NCBI RefSeq assembly: GCF_019212185.1
Contig: NZ_CP078138.1
Span: forward strand, 1,780,501 to 1,844,500
Reading direction: 5' to 3'
Length of the DNA: 64,000 nt
DNA from: Pseudomonas fluorescens
Lineage (GTDB): Bacteria; Pseudomonadota; Gammaproteobacteria; Pseudomonadales; Pseudomonadaceae
In this document: piece by piece, positions 47,481-55,502 of the stretch
Numbering within the stretch: position 1 is the first letter of the stretch
Layout of the letters: every line of letters begins with the position of its first letter
The notes under the pieces: generated by a model
Told to the model about the DNA's origin: nothing
Database searches by the model: none
Seen by the model: the letters and a program-made list of their open reading frames with translations, nothing else
Translations under genes and position numbers: made by a program

Positions 47481-47629
47481 GTTCAAGCGGAGCGCGTCGT
47501 TGAGCCTGCTTCGCTTATAAACGAATTTCTTGATGGGTTATAGCAGTTATTTGCGCTTTTTCATCGATATGACTCTGTTTAATCTTCACTCCATCGACTT
47601 ACCGCATTCACCGATGGAGCTTACAAGCC

Positions 47630-48229
47630 ATGTCCCGTGTTCTGATCATCGAAAGCAGCGCCCGCCAGCAAGACTCGGTCTCTCGTCAACTGACCCAGAC
47701 CTTCATCGCCCAATGGCAAGCCGCGCACCCCGCCGACCAGATCACCGTGCGTGACTTGGCCACCCAGCCGGTGCCGCACCTCGATGCTAACCTGTTGGGC
47801 GGCTGGATGAAGCCTGCCGAGCAGCGCACCGAGATCGAACAGGCTTCGCTGGAACGTTCCAACCTGCTGACTGACGAACTGCTCGCCGCCGACGTGCTGG
47901 TGATGGCCGCGCCGATGTACAACTTCGCGATCCCCAGCACCCTTAAAGCCTGGCTCGACCACGTGCTGCGTGCCGGTGTGACCTTCAAGTACACCGCAAC
48001 CGGCCCGCAAGGCCTGCTCAGCGGCAAGCGTGCCTACGTCCTGACCGCTCGAGGCGGCATCTACGCCGGCAGCAACAGCGACCACCAGGAACCGTACCTG
48101 CGTCAGGTCATGGGCTTCATCGGCATCCACGACGTGACCTTCATCCATGCCGAAGGCCTGAACCTGGGCGGCGACTTCCACGAAAAAGGCCTGAATCAGG
48201 CCAACGCCCAGCTGTCCCAGGTGGCTTGA
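47630..48229 (+). CDS. azoR: FMN-dependent NADH-azoreductase
   Basis: A 199-residue flavodoxin-like enzyme. It opens MSRVLIIESSARQQDSVSR, the FMN-phosphate loop, and contains the conserved MAAPMYNFAIPSTLKAWLDHV and LTARGGIY blocks. These enzymes reduce azo bonds and quinones using NADH in the cytoplasm, probably protecting against quinone stress. The ATG follows AGCTTACAAGCC with only a weak ribosome-binding site. It ends before a strong terminator, so it is a single-gene transcript, and it does not belong obviously with the upstream secreted-protein gene. Confidence 0.93.
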   Translation: MSRVLIIESSARQQDSVSRQLTQTFIAQWQAAHPADQITVRDLATQPVPHLDANLLGGWMKPAEQRTEIEQASLERSNLLTDELLAADVLVMAAPMYNFAIPSTLKAWLDHVLRAGVTFKYTATGPQGLLSGKRAYVLTARGGIYAGSNSDHQEPYLRQVMGFIGIHDVTFIHAEGLNLGGDFHEKGLNQANAQLSQVA

Positions 48230-48336
48230 TATGTTAATCGCCAGATAATCCCTGGATGGTCTAGTGATCTGGCGCACCCCTTCAAGGTTCCACGCGCATC
48301 GAACCTCCCTTTGCACTTGTTGCTCCTGAGTGCTCT

Positions 48337-48375
48337 AGCCCGATTGCACGCTTTAGCGAGATCGGGCTTTTTTTT
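48337..48375 (+). terminator. Intrinsic terminator after azoR
   Basis: AGCCCGAT…ATCGGGCT with eight T (48368-48375). The loop of about 16 bases is large, but stem and T-run are convincing. Confidence 0.85.
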
Positions 48376-48408
48376 GCCTCGATTTTTGTCAGTGACCATG
48401 CCTCCTTT

Positions 48409-48641
48409 GTAGGAGCCAGCCTGCTGGCGATAGCGGTGGATCAGCCAGCAAATGTATCGACTGGGCTGGCCCCATCGCGAGCAGGCTCGCTCCCACATAG
48501 TTTTTGCGGTGCGCACAATTTCTCTGAGTGATCCGGATCCCCGTGGGAGCTAGCCCTGCTAGCGATGGTCGTCAACGATGACGTGGGCTGTCTGAATAGT
48601 CGCGGTGTCCTGGCGTTTTTCGCTGGCAAGCCAGCTCCTAC
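48409..48641. repeat. Two REP doublets in a 479-base gap
   Basis: First pair: GTAGGAGCCAGCCTGCTGGC at 48409 and an inverted unit ending 48496. Second: GTGGGAGCTAGCCCTGCTAG at 48543 and an inverted unit ending 48641. The rest of the gap 48230-48708 holds only the azoR terminator. Confidence 0.88.
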
Positions 48642-48708
48642 AGAGGACGTGACCTCGCGATCAAGGGCAAAACCCGTTATCGTCGCCGCCATCGAAAATG
48701 AGGCGAAT

Positions 48709-49572
48709 ATGGGCTATCTACTTGTTGTCACGCTGATCCAGGCGTTTTCCTTCAGTTTGATCGGCGAATACCTTGCGGGTCATGTCGACAGTTACTTCGC
48801 GGTGCTGGTGCGGGTGCTGCTGGCCGGGTTGGTGTTCATCCCACTGACCCGCTGGCGCTCGGTGGAGCCTTCGTTCATGCGCGGCATGCTGGTGATCGGC
48901 GCCCTGCAGTTCGGCGTGACCTACGTCTGCCTGTACCTGAGCTTCCGCGTACTGACAGTGCCGGAAGTGCTGTTGTTCACCATCCTCACCCCGCTGCACG
49001 TGACCCTGATCGAAGACGCGCTGAACCGCCGCTTCAATCCCTGGGCCCTGGTCGCGGCTTTGGTAGCCGTGCTCGGCGCCGCGGTGATCCGCTACGACCG
49101 CATCAGCCCCGACTTCCTGATGGGCTTTTTGCTGCTGCAACTGGCCAACTTCACCTACGCCGCCGGGCAAGTCATGTACAAGCACCTGGTCGCCCGCCAC
49201 CCCAGCGACCTGCCGCATTACCGACGCTTCGGCTACTTCTACCTCGGCGCCTTGCTGGTGGTGTTGCCGGCGTTCCTGCTGTTCGGCAAAAGCAACTTCC
49301 TCCCCGAAGCGCCGCTGCAATGGGCCGTGCTGCTGTTCCTCGGCCTGGTCTCGACGGCACTCGGCCTGTACTGGTGGAACAAAGGCGCCTGCCTGGTCAA
49401 CGGCGGCACCCTGGCGGTGATGAACAACCTGCATGTGCCGGTGGGGCTGTTGTTGAACCTGCTGATCTGGAACGAGCATGAAGAGCTCGGGCGGTTATTG
49501 TTGGGAGGCTTGGTGATTATCGGTGCGGTGTGGATCAGTCGGTTGGGCGTGCGCCGAAAATCCCTGGCGTAA
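48709..49572 (+). CDS. DMT-superfamily transporter (EamA)
   Basis: A 287-residue inner-membrane protein starting MGYLLVVTLIQAFSFSLIGEY. It has about ten helices in two repeats and the second repeat includes YWWNKGACLVNGGTLAVMNN, a feature of the carboxylate/amino-acid group of DMT carriers. GAGG lies 7 bases before the ATG at 48709; the longer frame from 48565 has a REP-derived reading and is not used. Substrate unknown. Isolated between the REP-filled gap and the PheRS-like gene. Confidence 0.87.
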   Translation: MGYLLVVTLIQAFSFSLIGEYLAGHVDSYFAVLVRVLLAGLVFIPLTRWRSVEPSFMRGMLVIGALQFGVTYVCLYLSFRVLTVPEVLLFTILTPLHVTLIEDALNRRFNPWALVAALVAVLGAAVIRYDRISPDFLMGFLLLQLANFTYAAGQVMYKHLVARHPSDLPHYRRFGYFYLGALLVVLPAFLLFGKSNFLPEAPLQWAVLLFLGLVSTALGLYWWNKGACLVNGGTLAVMNNLHVPVGLLLNLLIWNEHEELGRLLLGGLVIIGAVWISRLGVRRKSLA

Positions 49573-49642
49573 GAGGGCTCTGTAGTCCTGTTCTGAAAAT
49601 TCAAACCGGCCGCTTTATCGGTTGTAGTGCCCAAAATGTATA

Positions 49643-49703
49643 CGTAGGTTTGGCCTCATGAGGGTTGGCAATTTGTCAGGTCTGCACATGAGGAAAACCT
49701 ACG
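49643..49703 (+). promoter_or_regulatory. Inverted repeat covering the PheRS-like gene's ribosome site
   Basis: CGTAGGTTTGGCCTCATG (49643-49660) pairs with CATGAGGAAAACCTACG (49687-49703): a 7-base and an 8-9-base stem separated by a small bulge, with a 26-base loop. The right arm includes the Shine-Dalgarno GAGGA and ends 1 base before the ATG. If transcription starts upstream, the mRNA hairpin would hide the ribosome site; as DNA it could be an operator. Confidence 0.6.
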
Positions 49704-49704
49704 A

Positions 49705-50853
49705 ATGCATGCGTCGAAAACCTGCCTGGCAACTCCCGCCGTCCAACAGGCCCTATCGCAGATTGACCTGACCAAGCCTTCTTCCCCCGATCACGCCATT
49801 CGGCTGTTGCTCACGCAAATCCTCGACGGGCTCGCCAGCAAAGGCTGGCCGACTGCGCAAATCCAGACCGGCCCACGAATCGTCTCCGCCCAGGAGAACT
49901 ATAGGCTACTGGGCTACGACCCGGCTGAAATCACCCTGGGCAGCGAACACACCCGTTGGGTCGATGAGTGTTCGTTGCTGCGCACCCAGACCACCAGTCA
50001 GATTCCGGCGGCACTGCAGCGGGCGGCCGAGCAGCGTCGAGCGGGTGAAACCGTTCTGCTGGCGGCGCCCGGGATTACGTTCCGGCGTGACAGTCGCGAT
50101 CGGTGGCATTGCGCCGAACCCCATCAGATGGACATCTGGGTCCTGGGCGAGCCGGAACTGGCGACGCGTGAGCACTTGCTGCGGCTGGTCGGCGACATTC
50201 TCCAATTGGCGGTGCCTGACGCTGCCTGGGTCCATAGCGATAGCCCGCACCATTACACCGAGGGTGGAATCGAAATCAATGTGCTCAACGATGGGCAACC
50301 GGTGGAGGTGCTGGAGTGCGGCTGCATCGCGAAGTCGTTGTTGCAACGGTTGCAGATCGATCCCGCCCGCCATGGCGGACTGGCCCTGGGCATGGGGCTG
50401 GATCGCCTGACCATGTTACGCAAAGGCATCCCTGACATTCGTTTGCTGCGCGACACCAACGAGCGAGTGCAAGCACAGATGCATGACCTGCTGCCCTGGC
50501 GCGCGGTTTCACGGTTGCCGTCGATTACCCGGGACATATCCCTGGCGGTCACCCCGGGGCAAAGCGAGGAACTATTGACGGAAAAAATGCTACTGGCGGC
50601 TGGAGAGTGTTCAGGCTGGATCGAAGAGATGCAGATAATCGGGCGCTGGGGCGAAGCGCAACTTCCTGTGCAGGCCATCGAGCGATTGGGGTTGTTGCCG
50701 GGCCAGGAAAACCTCTTGCTGCGGGTGGTTCTGCGCGATTGTTCCCGCTCGATCACCGCCGCTGAGGCCAATGCGGTGTACCAGCGGATTCAAACCGCAC
50801 TGCATGAGGGGGCGCCCGGGGCTGGCTACAAGATGGACCTTCATCAGGGTTAG
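49705..50853 (+). CDS. Single-chain phenylalanyl-tRNA synthetase-like protein
   Basis: A 382-residue class II synthetase-like protein. Blocks shared with PheS are SLLRTQTTSQIP (near 90), the motif-2-like FRRDSRDRWHCAEPHQM (126-142), the TEGGIEINV and VEVLECGCI strands, and motif 3 GLALGMGLDRLTMLRKGIPD (225-244). Unlike PheS it has a C-terminal anticodon-binding FDX-ACB domain (about 263-382; PSITRDISLAVTPG), which in bacteria normally belongs to PheT. The layout is that of mitochondrial PheRS. No pheT or regular pheST operon is in this window. Function (tRNA charging, resistance or a biosynthetic role) is unknown. Confidence 0.85.
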   Translation: MHASKTCLATPAVQQALSQIDLTKPSSPDHAIRLLLTQILDGLASKGWPTAQIQTGPRIVSAQENYRLLGYDPAEITLGSEHTRWVDECSLLRTQTTSQIPAALQRAAEQRRAGETVLLAAPGITFRRDSRDRWHCAEPHQMDIWVLGEPELATREHLLRLVGDILQLAVPDAAWVHSDSPHHYTEGGIEINVLNDGQPVEVLECGCIAKSLLQRLQIDPARHGGLALGMGLDRLTMLRKGIPDIRLLRDTNERVQAQMHDLLPWRAVSRLPSITRDISLAVTPGQSEELLTEKMLLAAGECSGWIEEMQIIGRWGEAQLPVQAIERLGLLPGQENLLLRVVLRDCSRSITAAEANAVYQRIQTALHEGAPGAGYKMDLHQG

Positions 50854-50872
50854 CACCTTTGCGCAAAGGTGC
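50853..50872. other. Perfect palindrome overlapping the PheRS-like stop
   Basis: GCACCTTTGCGCAAAGGTGC is a perfect 20-base palindrome whose first base is the last base of the stop codon. No T-run follows. It could be a hairpin or a protein-binding site. Confidence 0.6.
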
Positions 50873-50964
50873 CGGGGGAGGGAGGCGCGACGCTCGTCCT
50901 CAACCAAAGCGCCGCGTTTTTCCAAGGGGGCCATCTTGCATTGCTTCGCGGTGATGCAGCCTGA

Positions 50965-52263
50965 TCAGCCCGTGTGCTTCTCCAACTGCGCTACAGAGCT
51001 GGCCCCCAGCACCGCCGGCAGAATCCCGGCGCGCAGATCATTACCGCTCGGCTGCTGATACAAGCTCAAGCCAAACTCCGGCAGCACCGCCAGCAGATAA
51101 TCGAAAATATCGCCCTGAATACGTTCGTAATCGGCCCAGGCGGTGGTTCGGGTGAAGCAGTAGATTTCCAGCGGGATGCCCTGGGCGGTGGTCTGCATCT
51201 GGCGGACCATGCAGGTCATGTTCGGCTGGATTTCCGGGTGGCTCTTCAGGTAGGCCAGGGCATAGGCGCGGAAGGTGCCGATGTTGGTCATGCGCCGGCG
51301 GTTGGCGGACATTGCCGCGACATTGCCCTGGGCCTCGTTCCAGGCCTTGAGCTCGGCTTGTTTGCGGCCCATGTAGTCGGTGAGCAGGCGCACCTGGGTC
51401 AGGCGCTGCTCTTCGTCATCGGTGATGAAACGCACGCCGCTGGCATCGATAAACAGGCTGCGCTTGATCCGCCGACCACCGGAGGCCTGCATGCCGCGCC
51501 AGTTCTTGAAGGATTCGGACATCAGGCGCCAGGTGGGGATCGAGACGATGGTCTTGTCGAAATTCTGCACTTTGACCGTGTGCAGGGTGATGTCGACCAC
51601 GTCGCCATCGGCACCGACTTGTGGCATTTCGATCCAGTCGCCGACCCGCAGCATGTCGTTGCTGGTCAGTTGTACGCTGGCGACGAAGGACAGCAGGGTG
51701 TCCTTGTAGACCAACAGAATCACCGCCGACATGGCGCCGAGACCGGACAGCAGTAATAGCGGCGAACGGTCGATCAGGGTGGCGACGATGATGATCGCGC
51801 CAAACACGAACAACACCATCTTCGCCAGCTGCACGTAGCCCTTGATCGAGCGGGTGCGCGCGTGTTCGGTGCGGGCATAGATGTCGAGCAGGGCGCTGAG
51901 CAGGGCGCTGATGGCCAGCGTCAGGAACAGGATGGTGAACGCCAGGGCGAGATTGTCGAGGAAGTTCAGGGTGATTTTGTTCAGTTCGGGAATCAGGTTC
52001 AGGCCGAACTGCACCACCAGCGATGGCGTCATCTGTGCCAGGCGATGGAAGACTTTGTTGTGCAACAGGTCATTGACCCAGTGCAGGGTCGGCTGCCGGC
52101 CAAGTAACTTGACGCCTTGCAGGATCAGGTAGCGCGCCACTCGTCCAACGATCAGTGCCACCGCCAGCAAGGCCAGCAGGGCCAGGGCGGAGTACAGACG
52201 CGGGTGCTGCTCCAGGGTTGTCCAGAGTTCCTGGGTGTTGAGCCAAAGCTGTTTGAGATCCAT
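50965..52263 (-). CDS. MscS-family mechanosensitive channel
   Basis: A 432-residue protein. Three to five N-terminal helices span about 20-200, then the MscS pore-lining helix and beta domain (GLGAMSAVILLVYKDTLLSFVAS; GDWIEMPQVGADGDVVDITLHTVKVQNFDKTIVSIP). The length matches YbdG/MscM-type small-conductance channels, not the 286-residue MscS. It opens under membrane tension in the inner membrane to release solutes in osmotic downshock. It is divergent from the DEAD-box gene and tail-to-tail with the PheRS-like gene, 111 bases apart. Confidence 0.92.
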   Translation of the reverse strand: MDLKQLWLNTQELWTTLEQHPRLYSALALLALLAVALIVGRVARYLILQGVKLLGRQPTLHWVNDLLHNKVFHRLAQMTPSLVVQFGLNLIPELNKITLNFLDNLALAFTILFLTLAISALLSALLDIYARTEHARTRSIKGYVQLAKMVLFVFGAIIIVATLIDRSPLLLLSGLGAMSAVILLVYKDTLLSFVASVQLTSNDMLRVGDWIEMPQVGADGDVVDITLHTVKVQNFDKTIVSIPTWRLMSESFKNWRGMQASGGRRIKRSLFIDASGVRFITDDEEQRLTQVRLLTDYMGRKQAELKAWNEAQGNVAAMSANRRRMTNIGTFRAYALAYLKSHPEIQPNMTCMVRQMQTTAQGIPLEIYCFTRTTAWADYERIQGDIFDYLLAVLPEFGLSLYQQPSGNDLRAGILPAVLGASSVAQLEKHTG

Positions 52264-52364
52264 AAGCTAAAACGATTCTTCTATAGGGCAGGGCGGGCTC
52301 GATTAGAGCATTTACGGGCTGACAGGTCAGGTCCTGGGTCAAGTCTGCGAAGAAAATACCCAGT

Positions 52365-52386
52365 CTTTGTGTCCGTTTGCACAAAG
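52365..52386. other. Short dyad in the MscS/DEAD-box divergent gap
   Basis: CTTTGTG, 8 bases, CACAAAG. It lies 72 bases before the helicase GTG start within the 194-base gap 52264-52457; I see no other feature there. Possible operator or 5'-UTR hairpin. Confidence 0.35.
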
Positions 52387-52457
52387 AAACTCGGCCTGAG
52401 CGCTCGAAATTGTTACCCTATGCAGCTGATTTTTTGTATTTCCTCGAGGTAGCACCC

Positions 52458-53804
52458 GTGTTTTCCCAATTCGCCCTGCACGAACGCCTGCTCAAAGCCG
52501 TGGCCGAGCTTAAATTTGTCGAGCCAACGCCAGTGCAAGCAGCGGCTATCCCGCTGGCGCTGCAAGGGCGTGACCTGCGGGTGACGGCGCAAACCGGTAG
52601 CGGTAAGACCGCTGCATTCGTCCTGCCGATCCTCAATCGCCTGATCGGTCCGGCGAAGATCCGCGTCAGCATCAAGACCCTGATCCTGTTGCCGACCCGC
52701 GAGCTGGCCCAGCAGACTCTGAAGGAAGTCGAGCGCTTTTCGCAGTTCACTTTCATCAAGTCCGGCCTGATCACTGGCGGCGAAGACTTCAAGGTCCAGG
52801 CCGCGATGCTGCGCAAGGTGCCGGACATCCTGATCGGCACGCCGGGGCGGATGATCGAGCAACTGAACGCCGGTAATCTCGACCTGAAAGAAGTTGAAGT
52901 GCTGGTGCTGGACGAAGCCGACCGCATGCTCGACATGGGCTTTGCCGAAGACGTCCAGCGTCTGGTTGACGAATGCCCGAACCGTCAGCAAACCATGCTG
53001 TTCTCCGCCACCACCGGTGGTTCGGGCCTGCGCGAGATGATCGCCAAGGTGCTGAACAACCCCGAGCACCTGCAGCTCAACGCGGTCAGCCAACTGAACG
53101 ACACTACGCGTCAGCAGATCATCACTGCCGACCATAACCAGCACAAAGAGCAGATCGTCAACTGGCTGCTGGCCAACGAGACCTACCAGAAGGCCATCGT
53201 CTTCACCAACACCCGAGCCATGGCTGACCGCATCTACGGTCGCCTGGTGGCGCAGGAATACAAGGCGTTCGTGCTGCATGGCGAGAAAGACCAGAAGGAT
53301 CGCAAACTGGCGATCGATCGCCTGAAGCAGGGCGGGGTGAAAATCCTCGTTGCCACCGACGTTGCCGCCCGCGGCCTGGACGTCGACGGCCTGGACCTGG
53401 TGATCAACTTCGACATGCCACGCAGCGGCGACGAGTACGTACACCGTATCGGTCGTACCGGGCGTGCCGGCAACGATGGCCTGGCGATCTCGCTGATCTG
53501 CCACGGCGACTGGAACCTGATGTCGAGCATCGAGCGCTACCTCAAGCAGAGCTTCGAGCGCCGCACCATCAAGGAAGTCAAAGGCACCTATGGCGGACCG
53601 AAAAAGGTCAAGGCTTCGGGTAAAGCCGTTGGCGTGAAGAAGAAAAAGACCGACGCCAAGGGTGACAAGAAGAAGTCAGTGGCCAAGACCCCAACCAAGC
53701 GCAAGAGCGCCAACCGGCCGAAGGCCGAGGCTCCGTCGCTGGTCAGCAATGACGGCATGGCGCCGCTCAAGCGTCGTAAGCCGGAAGCGCCAGCGGCTGA
53801 GTAA
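52458..53804 (+). CDS. DEAD-box RNA helicase
   Basis: A 448-residue DEAD-box helicase. Q-motif region VEPTPVQAAAIP, Walker A AQTGSGKTAA, DEAD in VLDEADRMLDMGF, SAT in LFSATTGGSG, and motifs Va-VI ATDVAARGLDVDG and HRIGRTGRAGN are all present. The last 60 residues are a Lys-rich tail (KKVKASGKAVGVKKKKTDA) that probably binds RNA. SrmB- or RhlE-like, most likely acting in ribosome assembly or mRNA turnover; the exact member is not decided. The GTG at 52458 with GAGGT upstream is the start; the frame extends to 52377 without support. Confidence 0.93.
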   Translation: MFSQFALHERLLKAVAELKFVEPTPVQAAAIPLALQGRDLRVTAQTGSGKTAAFVLPILNRLIGPAKIRVSIKTLILLPTRELAQQTLKEVERFSQFTFIKSGLITGGEDFKVQAAMLRKVPDILIGTPGRMIEQLNAGNLDLKEVEVLVLDEADRMLDMGFAEDVQRLVDECPNRQQTMLFSATTGGSGLREMIAKVLNNPEHLQLNAVSQLNDTTRQQIITADHNQHKEQIVNWLLANETYQKAIVFTNTRAMADRIYGRLVAQEYKAFVLHGEKDQKDRKLAIDRLKQGGVKILVATDVAARGLDVDGLDLVINFDMPRSGDEYVHRIGRTGRAGNDGLAISLICHGDWNLMSSIERYLKQSFERRTIKEVKGTYGGPKKVKASGKAVGVKKKKTDAKGDKKKSVAKTPTKRKSANRPKAEAPSLVSNDGMAPLKRRKPEAPAAE

Positions 53805-53817
53805 ACCTCTTCGCAAT

Positions 53818-53846
53818 TTGTAGGAGCAGCCCGGCTGCTCCTACAA
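53818..53846. repeat. REP palindrome after the DEAD-box gene
   Basis: Perfect 13-base arms TTGTAGGAGCAGC/GCTGCTCCTACAA with a 3-base loop, between two convergent genes. It may terminate transcripts from both sides. Confidence 0.85.
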
Positions 53847-53858
53847 TGATCTCGACGA

Positions 53859-54134
53859 TCAACCCTCGGCCTTCTGCTCCGCCGCATCCAGCTCCTTGAG
53901 CCGCTGATCGATCAACTGGCACTTGTCCGGCAGATCTGCCGCCGCAGTACCCAGGTCCATCTTCTGCAATTCCTCATTCATTTCCTTGGCCTTCACCGGA
54001 TTCTGTTCGGTGAGCTTGGCGACCCGTTGCGCCAGTTCTTCACGTTTGCCGGTGGCTTCCTCCGGCGTGCAAGCCCAGGCGGGCAGGGTGCTGCACAGGG
54101 TGGCGACGAGGGTCAGTTTCAATAGGCTGTTCAT
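53859..54134 (-). CDS. Small secreted protein of unknown function
   Basis: A 91-residue protein starting MNSLLKLTLVATLCSTLPAWAC, a signal peptide with cleavage likely after WA. The mature part is charged and helical (EEATGKREELAQRVAKLTEQN; EMNEELQKMDLG) with two Cys (ACTPEE, DKCQLID). Coiled-coil-like spacing suggests a small periplasmic helical protein. No family recognised. The ATG at 54134 is chosen because the signal sequence begins there; an upstream frame to 54209 overlaps the DUF899 gene. Confidence 0.75.
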   Translation of the reverse strand: MNSLLKLTLVATLCSTLPAWACTPEEATGKREELAQRVAKLTEQNPVKAKEMNEELQKMDLGTAAADLPDKCQLIDQRLKELDAAEQKAEG

Positions 54135-54190
54135 GGGCGTGGCCTCGGTTGGCGGAGTTAACCGGTTGAGGGCCACAGACGCACAATAGT

Positions 54191-54925
54191 TCAGCCGGAG
54201 TGACAGCAACTGCCAGCAGCCTTTTCCTCATAACGGTCGTGATGGCGCACCCATTCCATGATCTGGTCCTCGTTACGCCCCTTGGGCATCAGGTCGAGGT
54301 AGTTATAGGTGCCCACCAGCAAGTCCAGGCCACGGGCGTAAGTGGAGTAGGTGTGGAAAAACTCGCCGGCTTGATTGCGATAAAACACGCTGAGGCCGGG
54401 GAGTTCCTGCTCGGCGTCGTCGGTTTTTTCGTAGTTGTAGGTCGCGGTGCCAGCCGCAACGTCTTCGGCTCGGGCGGTGACGCCAAAGTCATAGTTGAAG
54501 TCGCAACCTTCTGACGATACCCATTCAAATTTCCAGCCCATGCGCCGCTTGAACGTCTGGAACTCGGCGAATGGCGCGTGGGAAACCGCCACCAGCGCCA
54601 CGTCGTGATGGGCCAGGTGCTGGTTGGCGCCGTCGATGTGGTCCGACAGAAACGAGCAGCCTGGGCAGCCTTCGTCCCAGCCAACGGCGAACATGAAATG
54701 GTAAATGATCAGCTGGCTGCGTCCGCCGAACAGGTCGGCCAGCTTCAATTCGCCGTTGGCGCCCTGGAAATGGTAGTCCTTGTCGATTTTCACCCAGGGC
54801 AGGGCGCGGCGCTCGGCGCTGAGCTTGTCGCGCTCGCGGGTGAAGGCTTTTTCGTGGGCCAGGTGTCGGCGGCGGGCGACGAGCCATTCTTCGCGCGACA
54901 CCACCGGATGATTGTCGATCTGCAT
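54191..54925 (-). CDS. DUF899 family thioredoxin-like protein
   Basis: A 244-residue protein beginning MQIDNHPVVSREEWL. The family feature PWVKIDKDYHFQGANGELKLADLFGGRSQLIIYHFMF is followed by GWDEGCPGCSFLSDHIDG, a CPxC thioredoxin-type motif (CPGCS), and the C-terminal YLDLMPKGRNEDQIMEWVRHHDRY. DUF899 proteins are assumed to be redox-active. AGGAG 9 bases before the ATG at 54925 fixes the start. It is followed by the small secreted protein gene on the same strand with a gap of about 57 bases. Confidence 0.87.
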   Translation of the reverse strand: MQIDNHPVVSREEWLVARRRHLAHEKAFTRERDKLSAERRALPWVKIDKDYHFQGANGELKLADLFGGRSQLIIYHFMFAVGWDEGCPGCSFLSDHIDGANQHLAHHDVALVAVSHAPFAEFQTFKRRMGWKFEWVSSEGCDFNYDFGVTARAEDVAAGTATYNYEKTDDAEQELPGLSVFYRNQAGEFFHTYSTYARGLDLLVGTYNYLDLMPKGRNEDQIMEWVRHHDRYEEKAAGSCCHSG

Positions 54926-55103
54926 GTGCTGTTCTCCTGCGTGCGTGGAGTGTGCTCTTACAGACACTAGTCGTGCGGCACGTCTGATCTTCGACATACC
55001 GCTGGTCAGTGCATGACCTCATCCCGGCTGAACGACAGCACGAAGCCAGGGGTCACACCTTGGGTAGACCCTCTCATTTGCAGGCTTTGGAGGTTGAATC
55101 AGG

Positions 55104-55499
55104 ATGACTACTTATTACGACTGGGATTTGATCGAACGGCTGTTGCACGAAGTGCAGAACGGTGCCGGACACAGCTTTACTCCGCGTCCTTACGCCGAGC
55201 AACACGCGGCGGACAAGGCGGCGCAGGGTGAACCGACCGGCAATCTGGACGAGCTGAAAGTGACCGCTACGGAATACGAAAAACTGCTGCTGGATCGGGG
55301 CTATATCGAGTCGCGTCCGGAGGATCAGGGCGGTAACGGCGAGAACTTCATTCTGACGGCGCTCGGTTCGCGCCTGTTGTCGCTGATCGATAGCAGCATC
55401 CCGGGAAACGATCATCCGCGCCAGGTGCTGGATGAGCAGGCCGATGGGTTGGACCCGATAACCTTTGAAGAGGTCGCGGCCAAGGCGCAGATTGCCTGA
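55104..55499 (+). CDS. DUF2513-like small protein
   Basis: A 131-residue protein starting MTTYYDWDLIERLLHEVQNG. The blocks WDLIERLLHEVQNG, then LKVTATEYEKLLLDRGYIES, then ENFILTALGSRLLSLIDS look like the winged-helix-type layout of DUF2513 (LI-L-EIE-G, Y-LLI-GLI, LT-G--FLD). This suggests a DNA-binding or partner-binding fold but no function. The start is followed by an AT-rich upstream with CAGGATG. It is convergent with the DUF6279 gene (4-base gap). Confidence 0.7.
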   Translation: MTTYYDWDLIERLLHEVQNGAGHSFTPRPYAEQHAADKAAQGEPTGNLDELKVTATEYEKLLLDRGYIESRPEDQGGNGENFILTALGSRLLSLIDSSIPGNDHPRQVLDEQADGLDPITFEEVAAKAQIA

Positions 55500-55502
55500 G
55501 AC

